Source: Lucifuga dentata
Taxonomy: Eukaryota > Chordata > Actinopteri > Ophidiiformes > Bythitidae
NCBI GenBank assembly: GCA_014773175.1
Contig: VXCM01002053.1
Location: 8,961-72,960, forward strand
Reading direction: 5' to 3'
DNA: 64,000 nt
The translations under genes and the position numbers were made by a program. Shown piece after piece: positions 1 through 11,996 of the stretch. Within the stretch, counting starts at the first letter, position 1. Every line of letters begins with the position of its first letter. The notes beneath the pieces were generated by a model. That model saw only the letters and a program-made list of their open reading frames with translations. It did no database searches and was not told where the DNA came from.

Positions 1-203
1 TGTCAAAGCTTGTAGAGACAAACCAAGAAGACTCACAGCTGTAACTGCTGCCAAAGGGGGTCTACAAAGTTCTGAATTAAGGGTCTGAGTACCTATGGAA
101 ATGAAAGATTTCAATTTTTGATTTTTAATAAATTAGAAAATTTCTAACATGTTTTCACTTTGTCATTATGCGTTATTGAGTGTAGATTAATGGGCAAAAA
201 TAG

Positions 204-491
204 CAATTTTATCCATCCATCCATCCATTATCTTCCACTTATCCGGGTCCAGGTCGCGGTGGCAGCAGACTAAGCAGACCGGCCCACACTTCCCAGTCCC
301 CAGCCAGGCCCTCTAACTCCTTCTGGGGGACTCCGAGGCGTTCCCAGGCCAGCCGGGAGATGTAATCCCTCCAGCGTGTCCTGGGTCTTCCCCGGGGCCT
401 CTTCCTAGTTGGACGTGCCTGGAAGACCTCCCTAGGGAGATGACCAGGGGGCATCCTTATTAGGTGCCCAAACCACCTCAATTTTATCCAT
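204..491 (-). mobile_element. 5'-truncated LINE fragment with 13-bp target duplication
   Basis: The reverse strand of 217-478 encodes the C-terminal tail of a fish non-LTR retrotransposon: a GHLIRMPPGHLP-type motif, then RGRPRTRWRDYI, ending in LLPPRPGPG. It is followed by a short (ATGG)n tail, seen on the + strand as CCAT repeats at 213-229. The 13-base sequence CAATTTTATCCAT occurs at 204-216 and again at 479-491, so it reads as the target-site duplication. The protein continues out of frame into host DNA, so the copy is dead. I cannot assign the exact LINE clade. Confidence 0.75.
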
Positions 492-555
492 TTAAAATTA
501 AATCTACAACACAATAAAATGTGCAAAAAGTGAAGATCTGAAAACTTTGTGGAGG

Positions 556-1107
556 CACTGTATATTAAATCCACATACATGTTACATTACTGATGAACAT
601 TTCCCAAAATATACAACTTTAGCAGTAAATTTTAGATTGTTTTTCCTACCTTCCTACCTGGTTTCAGTTATTCCAGTACAATATAAAAAATCAACTTGTA
701 GAGATTTGAAACATGGTTGAGCTAAATAATCCATCGCAGTGAATAACATGTCTATTAGCTTCTTTTGTCAAAGTAACTTTATTTAACTGATCCAACACAG
801 AGCTGCATGGAAGACGATGTATGTCTCTGCCAGAAAATGTAGTCCCAGGAGAAGACGACTTTTACAGAGCAATTTAAACGACTGTGCCTTCTACAATGGG
901 GTGCAAGTGTTAGCAGGTAAAAAACTTAATTTTAAGGTGAATGTATCACCTGAATATTTGATTCTGAAAGATTTGGAGATTTGAAAAAATAACAGGAAAA
1001 CTAAAATATGCTTTTGTGTTTTGGGAAATGGTTGTCAGTCACGTAACATTTATGTGGATTGTATATATTGGCCTCAAACATGAACGATCGCTGGTATGAT
1101 CCTTTAA
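556..1107 (+). mobile_element. MITE family B, copy 1 (left tip lost)
   Basis: This stretch aligns by eye over several hundred bases with 24177-24766 (for example ATGTATGTCTCTGCCAG and TTTAAGGTG...TATCACCTGAA). Its right end, read in reverse, is AGGATCATACC followed inward by ATGTTTGAG, and it abuts TTAA at 1104-1107. Inner parts of a long terminal inverted repeat are visible at both ends (AATCCACATA near 570; its complement near 1050). The outer ~35 bases of the left end are missing. No coding capacity is seen. Confidence 0.65.
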
Positions 1108-1672
1108 AGCTGTGCCATATCATATCATTAATGATAATAGCATATAATGTTTTATTTGAGAAGAATTCATGACATTGAATATTGCAGTGTGATGATGCGT
1201 TGACACTTTTTTTTTATAACATTCACAAGAAACTAAACCAGCATGGCTGAAAGTCGTAGGTCAGCACCTGATGAATTATTTCCTCTGTTGTTTGAAATGG
1301 AAATATCGTGACTTGTGTCTTGACCCTTGTGTTAATTCATATCGTGAAAAAAGGAGGATATGTTTCATCTAATCTGACTGGAGATGAGCAACAGCTGCAG
1401 ACAGTTTAGCAGTAAATAAACAGCAAGTGCATTATGGGTAACAGTTTTGTGATGGTCCTGCGGGTGGACAGATGTCAGGTTTGCTGTGAAGCATAACTTT
1501 GGAACATGCTGTTTTTTCTTGTTCACGTCCATGTTTCAGAGGAAACTTCTGCTCACTTCATGTGGTGCATGTACACACACAATAATGTCATGAATCACGG
1601 CCAGCTTTGTCTGTGTCACAAAAAGTAACACAATTAACTCAGGAAATATACATGCGAGTAAATGTTATATGA
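1108..1672. other. No recognisable feature
   Basis: AT-rich, single-copy-looking intronic sequence. I see no coding pattern, RNA gene or repeat here. Confidence 0.5.
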
Positions 1673-1707
1673 AAAGCCCACGTTTCCTCAGAGGAAACGT
1701 GGGCTTT
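1673..1707. repeat. Perfect 17-bp-arm palindrome
   Basis: AAAGCCCACGTTTCCTC (1673-1689) is followed by a single A and then its exact reverse complement (1691-1707). A one-base spacer cannot form a normal hairpin loop, so the structure looks like a recent snap-back or template-switch product rather than an RNA stem. Halves of the motif (CAGAGGAAAC) also occur near 1538 and 3174. Confidence 0.9.
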
Positions 1708-1971
1708 ACATTATTGTGCTTTTTGTATTTCACAGTTCTACTGATTGTAAAGAGAAATTTTATTTTAGCAGGATCTAATGTAAGTAATCTCTACTCTGTG
1801 AAAAAGAATGGAAGGTACAGAGGAAAGACAGTTTGGAAAAGATAATTTGAAAGGTAGCGGAAGAGTACATCATCTTATTTAATCTTATTTAATCCTCAAA
1901 CATCTAGTTAATGTTTGAGGATTGAGGTAACCAGAGACGTCCATCCTAATCTTTACACCAGGCAATCATAG

Positions 1972-2140
1972 CAATAATAATAATAAGAAGAAGAAATTTT
2001 AATTTATAAAGCACTTATCTCAAAACTCTAGGCGCTCTACACAAACACAAACTGGGATCAGATAATAATTAAAACAAGAAACAATATACTAAAAATACTA
2101 AATATTTACAAAAAACATTAAAAACACATACTAAAAACAC
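1972..2140 (-). mobile_element. LINE/SINE 3' end, reverse orientation
   Basis: An (AAT)n/(AAG)n stretch is followed by sequence whose complement reads like the common fish retroposon tail, a GCGCCTAGAG-type box then AAGTGCTTTATAAATTAAAATT. Similar tails occur at 2430-2575 (forward) and 18745-18820 (reverse). The left and right boundaries are uncertain. Confidence 0.45.
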
Positions 2141-2429
2141 TTAATAACTATAATAATTGCTACCCAGAAAAGGAGCTACTGAAATGCAATGGTAAACAGA
2201 TGTGTCTAAATGCCCCTCTTTTTTTCTAAGTGAAATCTTGGTGGATCTCTGCATTGGTGTTGAGCAGCTGTTAAAACTGTTTTGTTTCTTATGCTTATCT
2301 TGGGTACTATTAATAGATTTGTTCATTTTTATCTTCTTAATTATTTTATCTTATTTTAATTCTTTTTGGACTGCATGTGCTCATGAACATCACGATGTCT
2401 TTAATTCTGATGAGCTTCTGTAATGTACT

Positions 2430-2575
2430 TGGTATGTCTGGATTCCTTCTCAGGCATCATGTTTTGGTGCGATTCTGTGGATTGATGTTAGTGCCTTCTC
2501 TGTGAAGCACTTTGTAACTGAAGTTTAGAGAAGTGATATATAAATATAGTTTATTATTATTATTATTATTATTAA
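2430..2575 (+). mobile_element. LINE/SINE 3' end with (TTA)n tail
   Basis: The segment has the usual fish retroposon tail order: GAAGCACTTTGTAACTG, then AAGTGATATATAAATATAG, then an 8-fold TTA microsatellite at 2551-2574. It points opposite to the adjoining LINE relic at 2580-4470, so it is probably a separate insertion. Confidence 0.5.
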
Positions 2576-2579
2576 AAGT

Positions 2580-4470
2580 AATTAGGGCTGCTCTTCCTGG
2601 TGGATCTGGGAGGAGAGTTCCATAGACGAGGAGCAGCACAGCTGAAAGATCTGCCTCCCCATCTAGCAAGCCTGATCCTGACTCAGCCTGATCCTGGTAG
2701 GTGGAGGAGCCAGGAGGAGTCCGGCATCTCCTGATCTCAGTGGTTGTGGGGGTGTGTGTGGATGGAGAAGGTCAGCCAGATAGATCAGTGCCTTGCCATG
2801 CAGAGCTTTGTAGGTGAGCAGCAGGATCTTGTAGGCAATTCTATCTTTAACTGGGAGCCAGTGGAGTTCATGAAGGATGGGAGTGATATGATCTTTGGAA
2901 GTGTTTTGGTAAGGAGGCAGAGTTCTGAACATATTGCAGTTTTTTGATGAGCTTGCTGTTTCCACTGTAGAAAAAGCTATTACAGTAGGTGGAGGTGATG
3001 AAGGCATGTATCAGAATCTCAGCATCAGAGAAAGAGAGAGAGAGAGGAACTGAGTCTGGCTATGTTTTGGAGATGGAAGAAGGCTGTCTTGGTGACATAT
3101 TTGACATGTGATTCAAAGGTGAGTGATAGGTCGAGGTTACACAGCTGTTTTTTCCCTGTTCATGTCCATATTTCAGAGGAAACATGGACAAACTTAACCG
3201 GATAAACTTAGGTAGTTGCAGCAGTGAATGCATTTCTGGCTTCCAACTAGGAGAATTTCAGTTTTTGTTGCTATTAAGCTAAGTTAGGTTAGCATGCATC
3301 CAGGCTTTAATGTCCAATAAACAGTTCTCAAGTGTGAAGGTTATGTTATTCAGATCAGTTGTGGAATTCAGGTAGAGCTGTGCATTGTCTGCATAGCAGT
3401 GGTAGGAGAGACCATGGCTGCAGAATATGTAGCCAAGAGGCAGGATGTACAGAGTGAAGAGAAGTGGACTCAGGGACACCCTGAGGAACACCTTGTGTGA
3501 CGGCAGCAAAAACAGATTTGCAGTTATTGATTGAGATGTAATGTTGCCGATAAGTGAGATAGGATGAAAATCACTCGAGGGCGGTTCCAGCAATGCCGAG
3601 ATGGTGCCGCAGCCTGGAGAGGAAAATGAAGTGATTAATGGTATCAAATGGTATCAAATTAATGGTATCAAATCCAACAGGATGAGGATGCTAGTCACAT
3701 CTGCATCAGAAGCCAGCAGTAAGTCATTTGTAACTTTGACACATTCCAAAAGCTTGGCCAGAAAAGGGAGGTTGGAAATAGTCCTATAGTTGTTTGCTTT
3801 ATCCAGATCAAGGTCAGGTTTCTTAAGAATGGGTGTGACGTTAGCAAGCTTTAGTGATGGAGGAACACAGCCAGTAGACAATGAGGTAATGATGAGCTTC
3901 AGGATAACTGTGCTCAGTGATGGAAGCCATGTCTTAACCAGGGTAGAAGCAGCAGGGTCTAGAGCATGGTGGTGTTTCTCATTTCTCCAATAATATTGAG
4001 GAGTAATAATAATATTTAGGAATAATAATAATAATATTTAGGAATAATATGAATACTGTTTAGCTTCAGTGAAACAGACAGTGAAACAGCACTCTCCTCA
4101 GTAGGAGAGTGCTGGAGTCTGTTTCACTGAAGCTAAATACTATTGGTGAGTCAACGCGACAGGAAGGAGGCTCCCACTCAGCAGGCAGGCTGCTGAAGAA
4201 GTAGACCGCTGGCTGTAGATCTGAGAAACCTTATGTTGGAAGAGAGTCTGAAAAGTATTGCATCTCTGTGCTGTGAAATCCTGGTATGTTTGTTGACAGG
4301 CTGTAGCATCCTATTGACAGTACTAAAGAGCACTCTGGAGTTGCCAGAACCGTTCCAGATAGCTGTGGAGAAGTGGGTAGAGCGGGCATCGTGGAGTGCT
4401 TTACCACAGGCCTGAAGATGCTCTTTGTAGACCTGAAGGTGAGCTGTGAGTCTGGTTTTCCTGTAATGTC
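2580..4470 (-). pseudogene. Degenerate LINE reverse transcriptase (jockey/CR1-L2 type)
   Basis: Read on the reverse strand from high to low coordinates, the pieces follow the order of a non-LTR retrotransposon ORF2. Near 4430-4230 there is pre-RT sequence (HSTMPALPTSPQL-like). At 3881-3654 there is VPPSLKLANVTPILKKP, then NYRTISNLPFLAKLLE, typical RT blocks. At 3647-3279 come LLFTLYILPLG and HCYADNAQLYL, the RT catalytic block with the second Asp of YADD changed to Asn. At 3007-2663 is the C-terminal HELHWLPVKDRIAYKILL block. Stops and frameshifts separate the pieces, and several conserved segments are missing. It is a dead relic lying in the presumed nlgn1 intron. Confidence 0.75.
4059..4137. 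repeat. 79-nt two-stem inverted repeat
   Basis: Outer arms of 20 bp (4059-4078 with 4118-4137, TTTAGCTTCAGTGAAACAGA and its complement) enclose an asymmetric bulge. A 12-bp inner stem follows (4087-4098 with 4103-4114, CAGCACTCTCCT) with a 4-nt loop. The size and shape resemble a pre-miRNA hairpin, but it lies inside the LINE relic and nothing else supports a miRNA. Confidence 0.85.
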
Positions 4471-4594
4471 ACTGAAGATGACGACCAGTTGACTTATCAT
4501 AACCTCTCCTGATGCTGTGTGAGGAAGACGAGCAGCAAGAACATCCAACATCAAGCCTGTAGAAAATAAAGCATGAAAACACTTTGTGTTGATG

Positions 4595-4695
4595 CTGTAG
4601 ATCATGTGATCAGCTGTGACAGGATGAATCTGATTGGCTATACATCACGTGATCAGCTGTGACAGGATGAATCTGATTGGCTGTAGATCATGTGA
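4595..4695. repeat. 43-bp tandem duplication
   Basis: The block GATCAGCTGTGACAGGATGA begins at 4608 and again at 4651 (period 43). A partial third unit (GTAGATCATGTGATC) follows. Non-coding. Confidence 0.8.
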
Positions 4696-4796
4696 TCCAT
4701 TCACATTCTATTCACATATTTAAATCTCACCTTAAAACTCACTTCTACTCGTTAGCATTTGAACCATCTTTGATCTGAAATTTTTATACTGCAAAC

Positions 4797-5042
4797 TTTT
4801 TATACTTGACATGCATGTATGCATGTGTATGTATAGTTATGTGTATATGTATATTGTGTATATAGTTATGTATATAGGTATAGAGTTACGTGTATAGTTA
4901 TGTGTATATATATTATCTTATTATATATATATTTATATATATATATATAGTTATGTTTATAGTTATTTATATATATAAACGTATATATACATATATATTT
5001 GTGTGTGTGTGTGTATATATATATATACAGGTATATATATGT
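4797..5042. repeat. TA/TG-rich simple-sequence tract
   Basis: Imperfect TATGTGTATAGTTATG units grade into long (TA)n and (TG)n runs. No gene is present. The small reverse-strand ORF here is pure Tyr/Ile low-complexity translation. Confidence 0.85.
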
Positions 5043-5398
5043 TTCAGTTAGTGACACAGACGTTTCATTAGTAAAGGATGTTTCGGTTACAAATGGATAT
5101 TTCAGTTAGTGTCAAAGATGTTTCAATTAGTAACTGACGTTTCGGTTAGTAACAGACGTTTTAGTGAGTAGCAGACGTTTCGGTTAGCGACACAGTCGTT
5201 TCGGTTAGTAACTGACATTTTGGTTAGTGACAGATGTTTTTGTTAGTAACTGACGTTTTGGTTAGTAACAGACGTTTCGGTTAGTGACAGAGATGTTTCA
5301 GTTAGTAACGGACATTTCAGTTAGTAACAGATGTTTCGGTTAGTGACATGGATGTTTAAGTTAGTAACACAGATATTTTGGTTAGTAACATGGACGTT
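5043..5398. repeat. Minisatellite, ~20-bp GACGTTTCGGTTAGTAACA unit
   Basis: About 16 degenerate units alternate GTTAGTAACAGACG and GTTAGTGACA(CA)GATG with TTTCGG/TTTCAG. Unit length drifts between about 18 and 25 bases. Confidence 0.85.
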
Positions 5399-7250
5399 CT
5401 TGCTCTCCAGCATCTCCTGGCTGTATTTAATGAAGCCATAATAAGTTTTCTTCCCACACTAACAGTTTCATTTAAGCTTTCTGGTCTTAAGTGTTTGTTT
5501 TGCTGTCGACATTTGTTTATATAAAATTAAATCTCCCTCTGAGATAATTTGCATAATGTAGTTGATGGAAAAGTGTATTGATTCGCATTTTCACCCTAAC
5601 CCTTAGTTGAATATTCAAAACTGCAAACTAATTATGCTAAACATCTGGGTAGAAATCAGCTATTTTGACTCCATAGACAAATGGTTCCACTCTCATGCTT
5701 TTTGCTATCTAAACTAACTCCTGTAAATCTTGTTGTGAAATGTGACTAAATTCAGCTGGACTACACCTGGTACTTTAATTGTGCCTTTCACCAGTTTGCT
5801 TTGGATCTGTTATTAAATATTGCATGTAGCAAACCCGTCGTTGAATCTGGCCCTGAAAGGATTTTAATCAGTACATATTTTAATCAGCTTATTTTCTGAT
5901 GCCTTTAAGCAGGTCTTTGATAAATCAGCCGTCAAAGTGTCTCTGAGCTTGATGCTGAAAGCTTCAACAAACACAGCCTATCTGCCATCTGAGCTACAGC
6001 CAATAGAAAATGGATCCCACCCGCATATTTTATGTATATATTATATATTTTATCTGTAATTACCCATGTAACTCTCTAAATGGCTTTTCAGTATTTGTAT
6101 TATTTATCAGAGCAAGTGTAAATTCAGGAGCACTTTGGTTTTTAGTGATTCAAGTATTAAATGCGCGGCTAGCTAGCTTGCTGTGAGAAGGGTCTGCTGT
6201 GTGGAAACTTCACGCTGAATTGCAAATGTTTCATTATTGTAGGTGAACAAACACAATGTGAAAAAAGTGCATAAAAATTATTCTAATAAATGTCATTTTT
6301 GCATGTTTAACGCAGAGTTGTGTTAAATATTGCTGTCTGTTCATCTAACATGGCCTCCTGTTGCAATGCTAACCCAGCCCAGCTACTTAGCTAGCCATGC
6401 ATATTAACCATTAGTGAGCAGCTAAGCCTGTTAGCCTCTTGAATTGTAGCCTAACCCACTTGTTAGCGTTCCCAGGTGAGTTGATTATGTACTGCATTAA
6501 TAGAAAGTATGTATTAATATTCAGGTGTTACAGCAGTTAGCTGCAGCATGAGAGACAATTGGTGGAAACTTCATGCTGAACTGTAAACGTTTGAAAGAAG
6601 TTCCACACATGTCCGAGTGCTTTAGTTCAATTTAGATCCCTGCACGGGCCCCAATTTTATCCTGTACCCGGCCTGGCCCTACACAGTTCTGTCCAAAGCC
6701 CTATTCTTCTGGCTCTGACCCTCTTGTATCAAGAAATTCTCAACCCCAGCCCAACCCAGGCTCATGGTCTTTTTTTTTTTTTTTTTTTTTTTTTTTTGTC
6801 AGAACTGGAAGTTTGGCTCTTTTCAAACTAAAAGTAGCGCCTGTCAGCTGCTGCTGCAGTGTTCAGAAAATAGTGATGGTTGTAGTTTCTGGCCACCAAC
6901 ATATGAGGCAGCATCAGGAGGCATGTTGTGATGTGAGTGGAGAGAGGAGGAAAAAAAAAAGCCAGAGCCCGGCCTGGGCCAGCCCAAGGGGTCCCGAGGC
7001 CCATCGGGACCCATCGGGACCCATAGTTCAAGTTATTTTACCAAATGCTTTATAGTCACACTTAAGACATAATCCAAAGCCCTGCTGAGATTCTGGACTT
7101 CTTCAGCTGTTATCATCCAGTGTGCAGGAAGGCAGAACTCCTAATTCACTTCTGTTGGGAAACTCGGTTCATGTGTTGAAATATAGTCCTGCCTGATGCG
7201 TGTCTGTGGTATAATGTGGTCTGTGTTTAATGTTTAAGCGTGTATGTATG
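5399..7250. other. No recognisable gene; poly-T run
   Basis: AT-rich non-coding DNA with no exon-like block. A ~28-nt T run lies at 6770-6797. Around 6640-7030 the sequence is rich in GGGCC/CCCGG words (ending in a CCCATCGGGA tandem at 7001-7022). That may be part of an old hAT-type element, but I could not find matching ends. Confidence 0.4.
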
Positions 7251-7559
7251 AATGTATACAGGGCCGTTTCTGACCACTTTGGTGCCCTAGGCAAGACATC
7301 CATTGGCACCCCTTCACCCTCATTCCCCAAAACACATGTATAGAAAAAAAAAAAGGCAGTTTCAGCCTTATAACACATTGCACTCATTGTTAACAACGCT
7401 TTGATAGGGATCTACATTATTGTGTATTTTTGTCACAAGGAGGCACTACAGAGTAACTACAGCATTGGCCAAAATATGTCACCCCCCTGTATTTTTGTGT
7501 AAATTTTACCAAAGTACCATTCCAAACACAACAAAATCCATTTATTAGTATTTTACAAG

Positions 7560-7895
7560 TACATGCAGTCCCTGACTTACAAACGTCCAACTTATGAACA
7601 ATCTGTACTTACGAGCTGCCATAAAGCCTATTAAATTAAAAATTTGAGCTACATACAATGTTTTGTAATAACAAATGGCACACTATTTTGCAAAGCACAT
7701 CAAAACATTGCACATTGTCAGCGGTTCAGTGGTATTATGTTTAAGATGTTTTAGTATATCTGGAAGGTTTCTTATAGAAAGGTAAAATATATATGCTAGA
7801 TATGCACCTTACACAACTGTTCTGACTTATGTACAAATCTGACTTAAAGACAGCCGTAGGAACGGAACTTGTTCATAACCTGGGGACTGCCTGTA
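7560..7895. mobile_element. Mariner/pogo-type MITE nested in the hAT element
   Basis: The ends are CATGCAGTCCC at 7562 and, inverted, CAGGCAGTCCC ending at 7893, each flanked by TA. Inner terminal repeats also match (CTTACAAACGTCC/TTATGAACAA against GTTATGAACAAGTTCC read in reverse). The 332-bp length, TA target site and CAGTCCC tips fit a pogo/Tigger-like MITE. It has no coding content. Confidence 0.75.
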
Positions 7896-8265
7896 GTTGA
7901 GTATTCATTCAGAATATTCAATTATTCCTTAGACTTAAATTTGGATTTCAGAGAATGTAATATGACTACAATATTTCTACAAGCCTGTGAAAACACTTGA
8001 CCCTACTTCAAAGAAGATGTTTTAACTTCCTGTTTGATCTCTACTAATAATTGTTGGTATTCTTCAAAGCTTAATATGTCAAAAGTGTCTTCCTACTTAA
8101 CACTATTATCAACTATTGGCTTTTTTCAGTTGTACTTATTCTAACACACTAAAAAAAATACATTTTGTTGTATTTAGAATGGTATTTTAACTCAGAAATA
8201 AACATTTACACAAAAATACAGGTGAGTGCAATACTTTTGGCCAGTGCTGTAGGTTTTTTTTTTTT

Positions 8266-8394
8266 NNNNNNNNNNNNNNNNNNNNNNNNNNNNNNNNNNN
8301 NNNNNNNNNNNNNNNNNNNNNNNNNNNNNNNNNNNNNNNNNNNNNNNNNNNNNNNNNNNNNNNNNNNNNNNNNNNNNNNNNNNNNNNNNNNNNN
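8266..8394. other. Assembly gap (129 N)
   Basis: A run of 129 unknown bases directly follows a T homopolymer, a common cause of assembly breaks. Confidence 0.99.
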
Positions 8395-9809
8395 TTCTAA
8401 CTTTCAACAAAAAGTAACATAATGCTGTGATTTCTGTAGATAAGCAGGAAATTCACATGTTGCAGCAACAAAGGCCTCAAGAATATAAAGCAGGAAAAAC
8501 TGACAGATTATACAAGATAACAGAACAGTGAAAATCAGAAACTTTACTTTGCACGAGTATACAATAGAATAACTGACTATTTCTGTTGTATTTTAATAGC
8601 TTACAAGTTATAGTACAGACTGAACAACTGTACAAAATAGAATAAAAAAAACTGTGCAATATAATAGCCTGAACACACTGTACAAAATAAAATAGAAAAA
8701 TTGCACAATAAAAGCTGTGCAAATATAGCATCCTAACTATTTACAGCACGTATCACAGTATGATTTACAAAAATATTGCACATTAGAAAGAAGCAACTCA
8801 AGCAGCAGCAGCAGCAGCTCCCTGATGATTTTAGACAGTCTGATAGCAGAAGGGACAAAGGACCTGTGGTAGTCTCCTTACTACACTTTGTATTGACTTT
8901 GTACCAGCCCAACAAAATGATAATAATCTTATTATAAACATCTATTACTTGAACAATGCAACACTTTTTAAAGTACATTTATGCTAAACAACTAGTGTGC
9001 TAAATGTAAATTACTGTTGTGGTAAATGATGCTAAGCTAAAAGAGGTTCATGTCGTTGGCTAACATTTGTCCAGCTAATTAAATTAGCTAGCTGCTAGTT
9101 AGCTAGACAATGCCATAAACACTAGATAAAAATACTGCTGTACTTTTGCATTGAACTTTTTTTTTTTTTTTCTTTCTCCTCTTCCTATTTTGAGCCCCAG
9201 ATGCGTTTGATCATTTCATTATTATCTTTGTTTTTACTTGGTAACTTTGCTCATTGTTATTACTTCTTCCAACTGCATGATGCAGTTTTATCTGCTCAGA
9301 CTCCTCCCGCTGCTGCTGTTTCCCGTTATGTTTGGAAAATATGCGGGTCATTGTGTAATACTTCACTGCCTACTTCCTGCTTTACAGAGTATTTTCTGTG
9401 TAATACCCCGTGTTGTTCCAGAAATTATATTGAAACGGACAACACACCAAGTATAAATGCCTCGGTGTTCTGTGGAAGCGCGTGTGGCCAGTTACAGCCG
9501 CTCGCACTAGTTTAACCATAGTAGTAGTGCTGCTGTGTCTCAGGCTGGTCGGCAGGACGCCTCTTTTCAGGACAATATGAGCTCCAAACTGTGTCAGCTG
9601 TTTGTGTGTGTGTGTGTGATGCAGCATTGACTTACAGCATTAGTGAAATGAATCAATACCATTTTACCAGTGGACCAAGTGCAGGTTGCAGGAGTATAAA
9701 ATAAATAGGCAAAAAAAAAAAATTCTTTCTCTTTGGCACCCCCTTTACCTGTAGGCACCCTAGGCAACCACCTGGGTTGCCTATGCCAAAAAACGGCCCT
9801 GAATGTATA

Positions 9810-11576
9810 CATGCTACGCTGATGGTAGGAACCTGATCTAATTTGTGTACAGGTGTTAAACTGAGAGGAGGATTAGGGTAAATATTCTGGCTCTGACCCT
9901 CTTATGTCATTTGCAACTGACCGGGTCACCATAGCAACCATGTCTCGCTGTAACAGGTGCCTCAGTTACCTGTACTGAAGTTGTGCTCATGCTGCGTGTG
10001 TGAGCTGAGGGAGTGCCACATTAAACTAGCTTATCTGTAATATGATAGTAAAGATGATCATGGTGCAGGGATTAAGAAGACTTATGGAAATTGATCTGCA
10101 GTAAATCTGTCCTACTGCAGCGTTTCAGACAGCGGAGCTCTAAAGAGGAACATGTTCTATAGACACACAGCCATAAAGCCTCTTATTTTAGAATAAATAT
10201 TGACATTTTATTACCTAATATTAAGTGTCACAACAAACACACATCAAGCTACAAACATGGCGCTTCCACCACGACTGAACTTCACACATATATTATAAAG
10301 AAATGTTTCCTCAACCTTTTAAATTGTATAAGCTCACATGTAAGAGAATAAATCTGATCAGAATCCATGTTCCTCCCACATTAATCCTGCTACTGTAGAA
10401 CTCTTAGAAAAGAGGAAAATAATCAAGAGGGTTGAAAAACACACACACATGGTGTGTTCTTCACTTCCATGTATTAAGTCATAAATACATTATTTTAAGT
10501 GCAACTTTAACAATTACAAATTTGCTTTTTACCTTTTTAACCAAATCATAAGTTATACAACTGTCATTTGGTAATCCGCTTCTAGCAAACATGAAATATA
10601 TAATAATAATTGTAACTATTTACATGAAATACACTTTCTACATTTGATTCTTACAAAACATATTTATCTCTGAAGGAACTATAAAAGGTGTGATATGCAA
10701 CAGATACAGAACTATGTTCCACCTTAATAGAAATAAGAAATGTATGCTAATAAGGAAATATCTGAAACATGCAATATTTTCATATAACATTAGCTGGGCA
10801 AGTGGTTCTCACGATACAGGCCGTAACCATGTAGTCCTCACTAAGAGCTATGCTATGCTAATCGCTAACACTGAAACTGAACATAATTAAAATATAAATA
10901 AATATTCCTCCAATTGTATTTTGTCAATAAACCAAATAAAAAAATTCACAGTTAACACTCCTGTCATACTGTTTTCTGTTAGGAAATTACCTTAGAAACG
11001 GGAAAAAGAGGAGAGTGGAAACACACACACACACATACACACATGCTGTGTTCTTCTTCACTTCCATGTATTAAGCCTGGTTTATACTTGACGTTATACA
11101 TGTATGTGCGTTGTGAGCAGAATTGGTTACATACTTGCATCCTTAGTTAACATGGATCCGGAGGGTTAAACACTTTAACGTGGCGATGTGAGGCGCCATG
11201 ACTTGATTTGTCCTGGAAGACCTTCACTCACCTAAAACTGCTTCCCATTTTACAAAGCAACCCATGTAAACAACAATGGTGACAGCAGAGGAGTGCACAA
11301 CTAAAATAGTTATATAGTATTTTACACTTTGAGGATGCTGGAGCGTGAACGTATTTACACTGGTGCTGCTAACAGCATGACAAACGTTCACAACACTGCC
11401 CCTGTGGTTTCTGTAGGTATTGCATCTTGCATAGGGTAGCATTAATTCTGGATGACATGCAAAAACAGTGCTTCAAACCAATGCTGGAAAGACATGGCCT
11501 ATGTGACGTGACGTGACGTAGAAACCAGGCTTTAAGGAGGAAGTTCAGCACGATCCTCTCTGCAGGAGCTGCTTTG
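9810..11576. other. No recognisable feature
   Basis: AT-rich non-coding DNA with scattered stops in all frames. A short (CA)n tract lies near 11023-11044. No exon, RNA gene or clear repeat boundary was found. Confidence 0.45.
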
Positions 11577-11875
11577 TTACATAAGACACTTTACTGTCAT
11601 TGTAAGCATACAACAAAATTAAGTTTGGTGACTCAGACCAGCAATAATTAACAGGATAAAAAGTCAGATAAAAACTAGATAAAAATAAGATAAAAACAAG
11701 ATATAACAACCAACAATAAGGGAAATAAGGTGCAGTAGTTACTGTGTAATAAATAAATATATAAACAGATAAAAGGCAGCAGTGGCTTTATAGTGCAAAA
11801 ACAGCACAAGTAGATTATTGCACAACAGTGTAAGAGTCCATACTGCACATGATTAATCCTCAGCAGCTGTTGGCA

Positions 11876-11912
<37 letters not shown>

Positions 11913-11985
11913 ATGGAGGGGGTTGGGGGGGAGGGGGTGTTGATGGAGGCTACAGCTCTGGGGAAAAAAACTCTTCCTCAGTCTG
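11577..11985 (-). mobile_element. LINE 3' fragment, reverse orientation, with (TG)16 tract
   Basis: It opens with CACTTTACTGTCATTGTAAG then ACAACAAAATTAAG, the reverse-complement tail motif common to fish L2-like LINEs. A related tail is at 26410-26460 and a forward one near 35000. Downstream, GATGGAGGCTACAGCTCTGG then AACTCTTCCTCAGTCTG matches the conserved 3'-region style of these elements. A TG microsatellite occupies 11880-11911. Confidence 0.5.
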
Positions 11986-11996
11986 CTGTTTTACAG

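Larger units (their letters stand above)
7251..9809. mobile_element. hAT-type DNA transposon with exact 8-bp target duplication
   Basis: The left end CAGGGCCGTTT starts at 7259, and its inverted copy AAACGGCCCTG ends at 9801. The sub-terminal parts also match inversely (TGCCCTAGGCA near 7285 and TGCCTAGGGTG on the other strand near 9765). The 8 bases AATGTATA flank it at 7251-7258 and 9802-9809. CAGGG-type tips with 8-bp duplications are the hAT signature. The 2543-bp interior includes an assembly gap, a nested MITE (7560-7895) and what look like retroposon-tail segments (~8700-8890). No transposase domain is visible, so it is non-autonomous or has lost its gene. A 104-codon ORF at 9201-9515 with a hydrophobic start is not supported as a gene. 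Confidence 0.85.

Noticed and set aside
9201..9515. 104-codon ORF with a signal-peptide-like start and several Cys, suggesting a small secreted protein
   Set aside because: It lies inside a hAT element, overlaps another open frame in a different phase, has no recognisable domain and no splice or promoter context.
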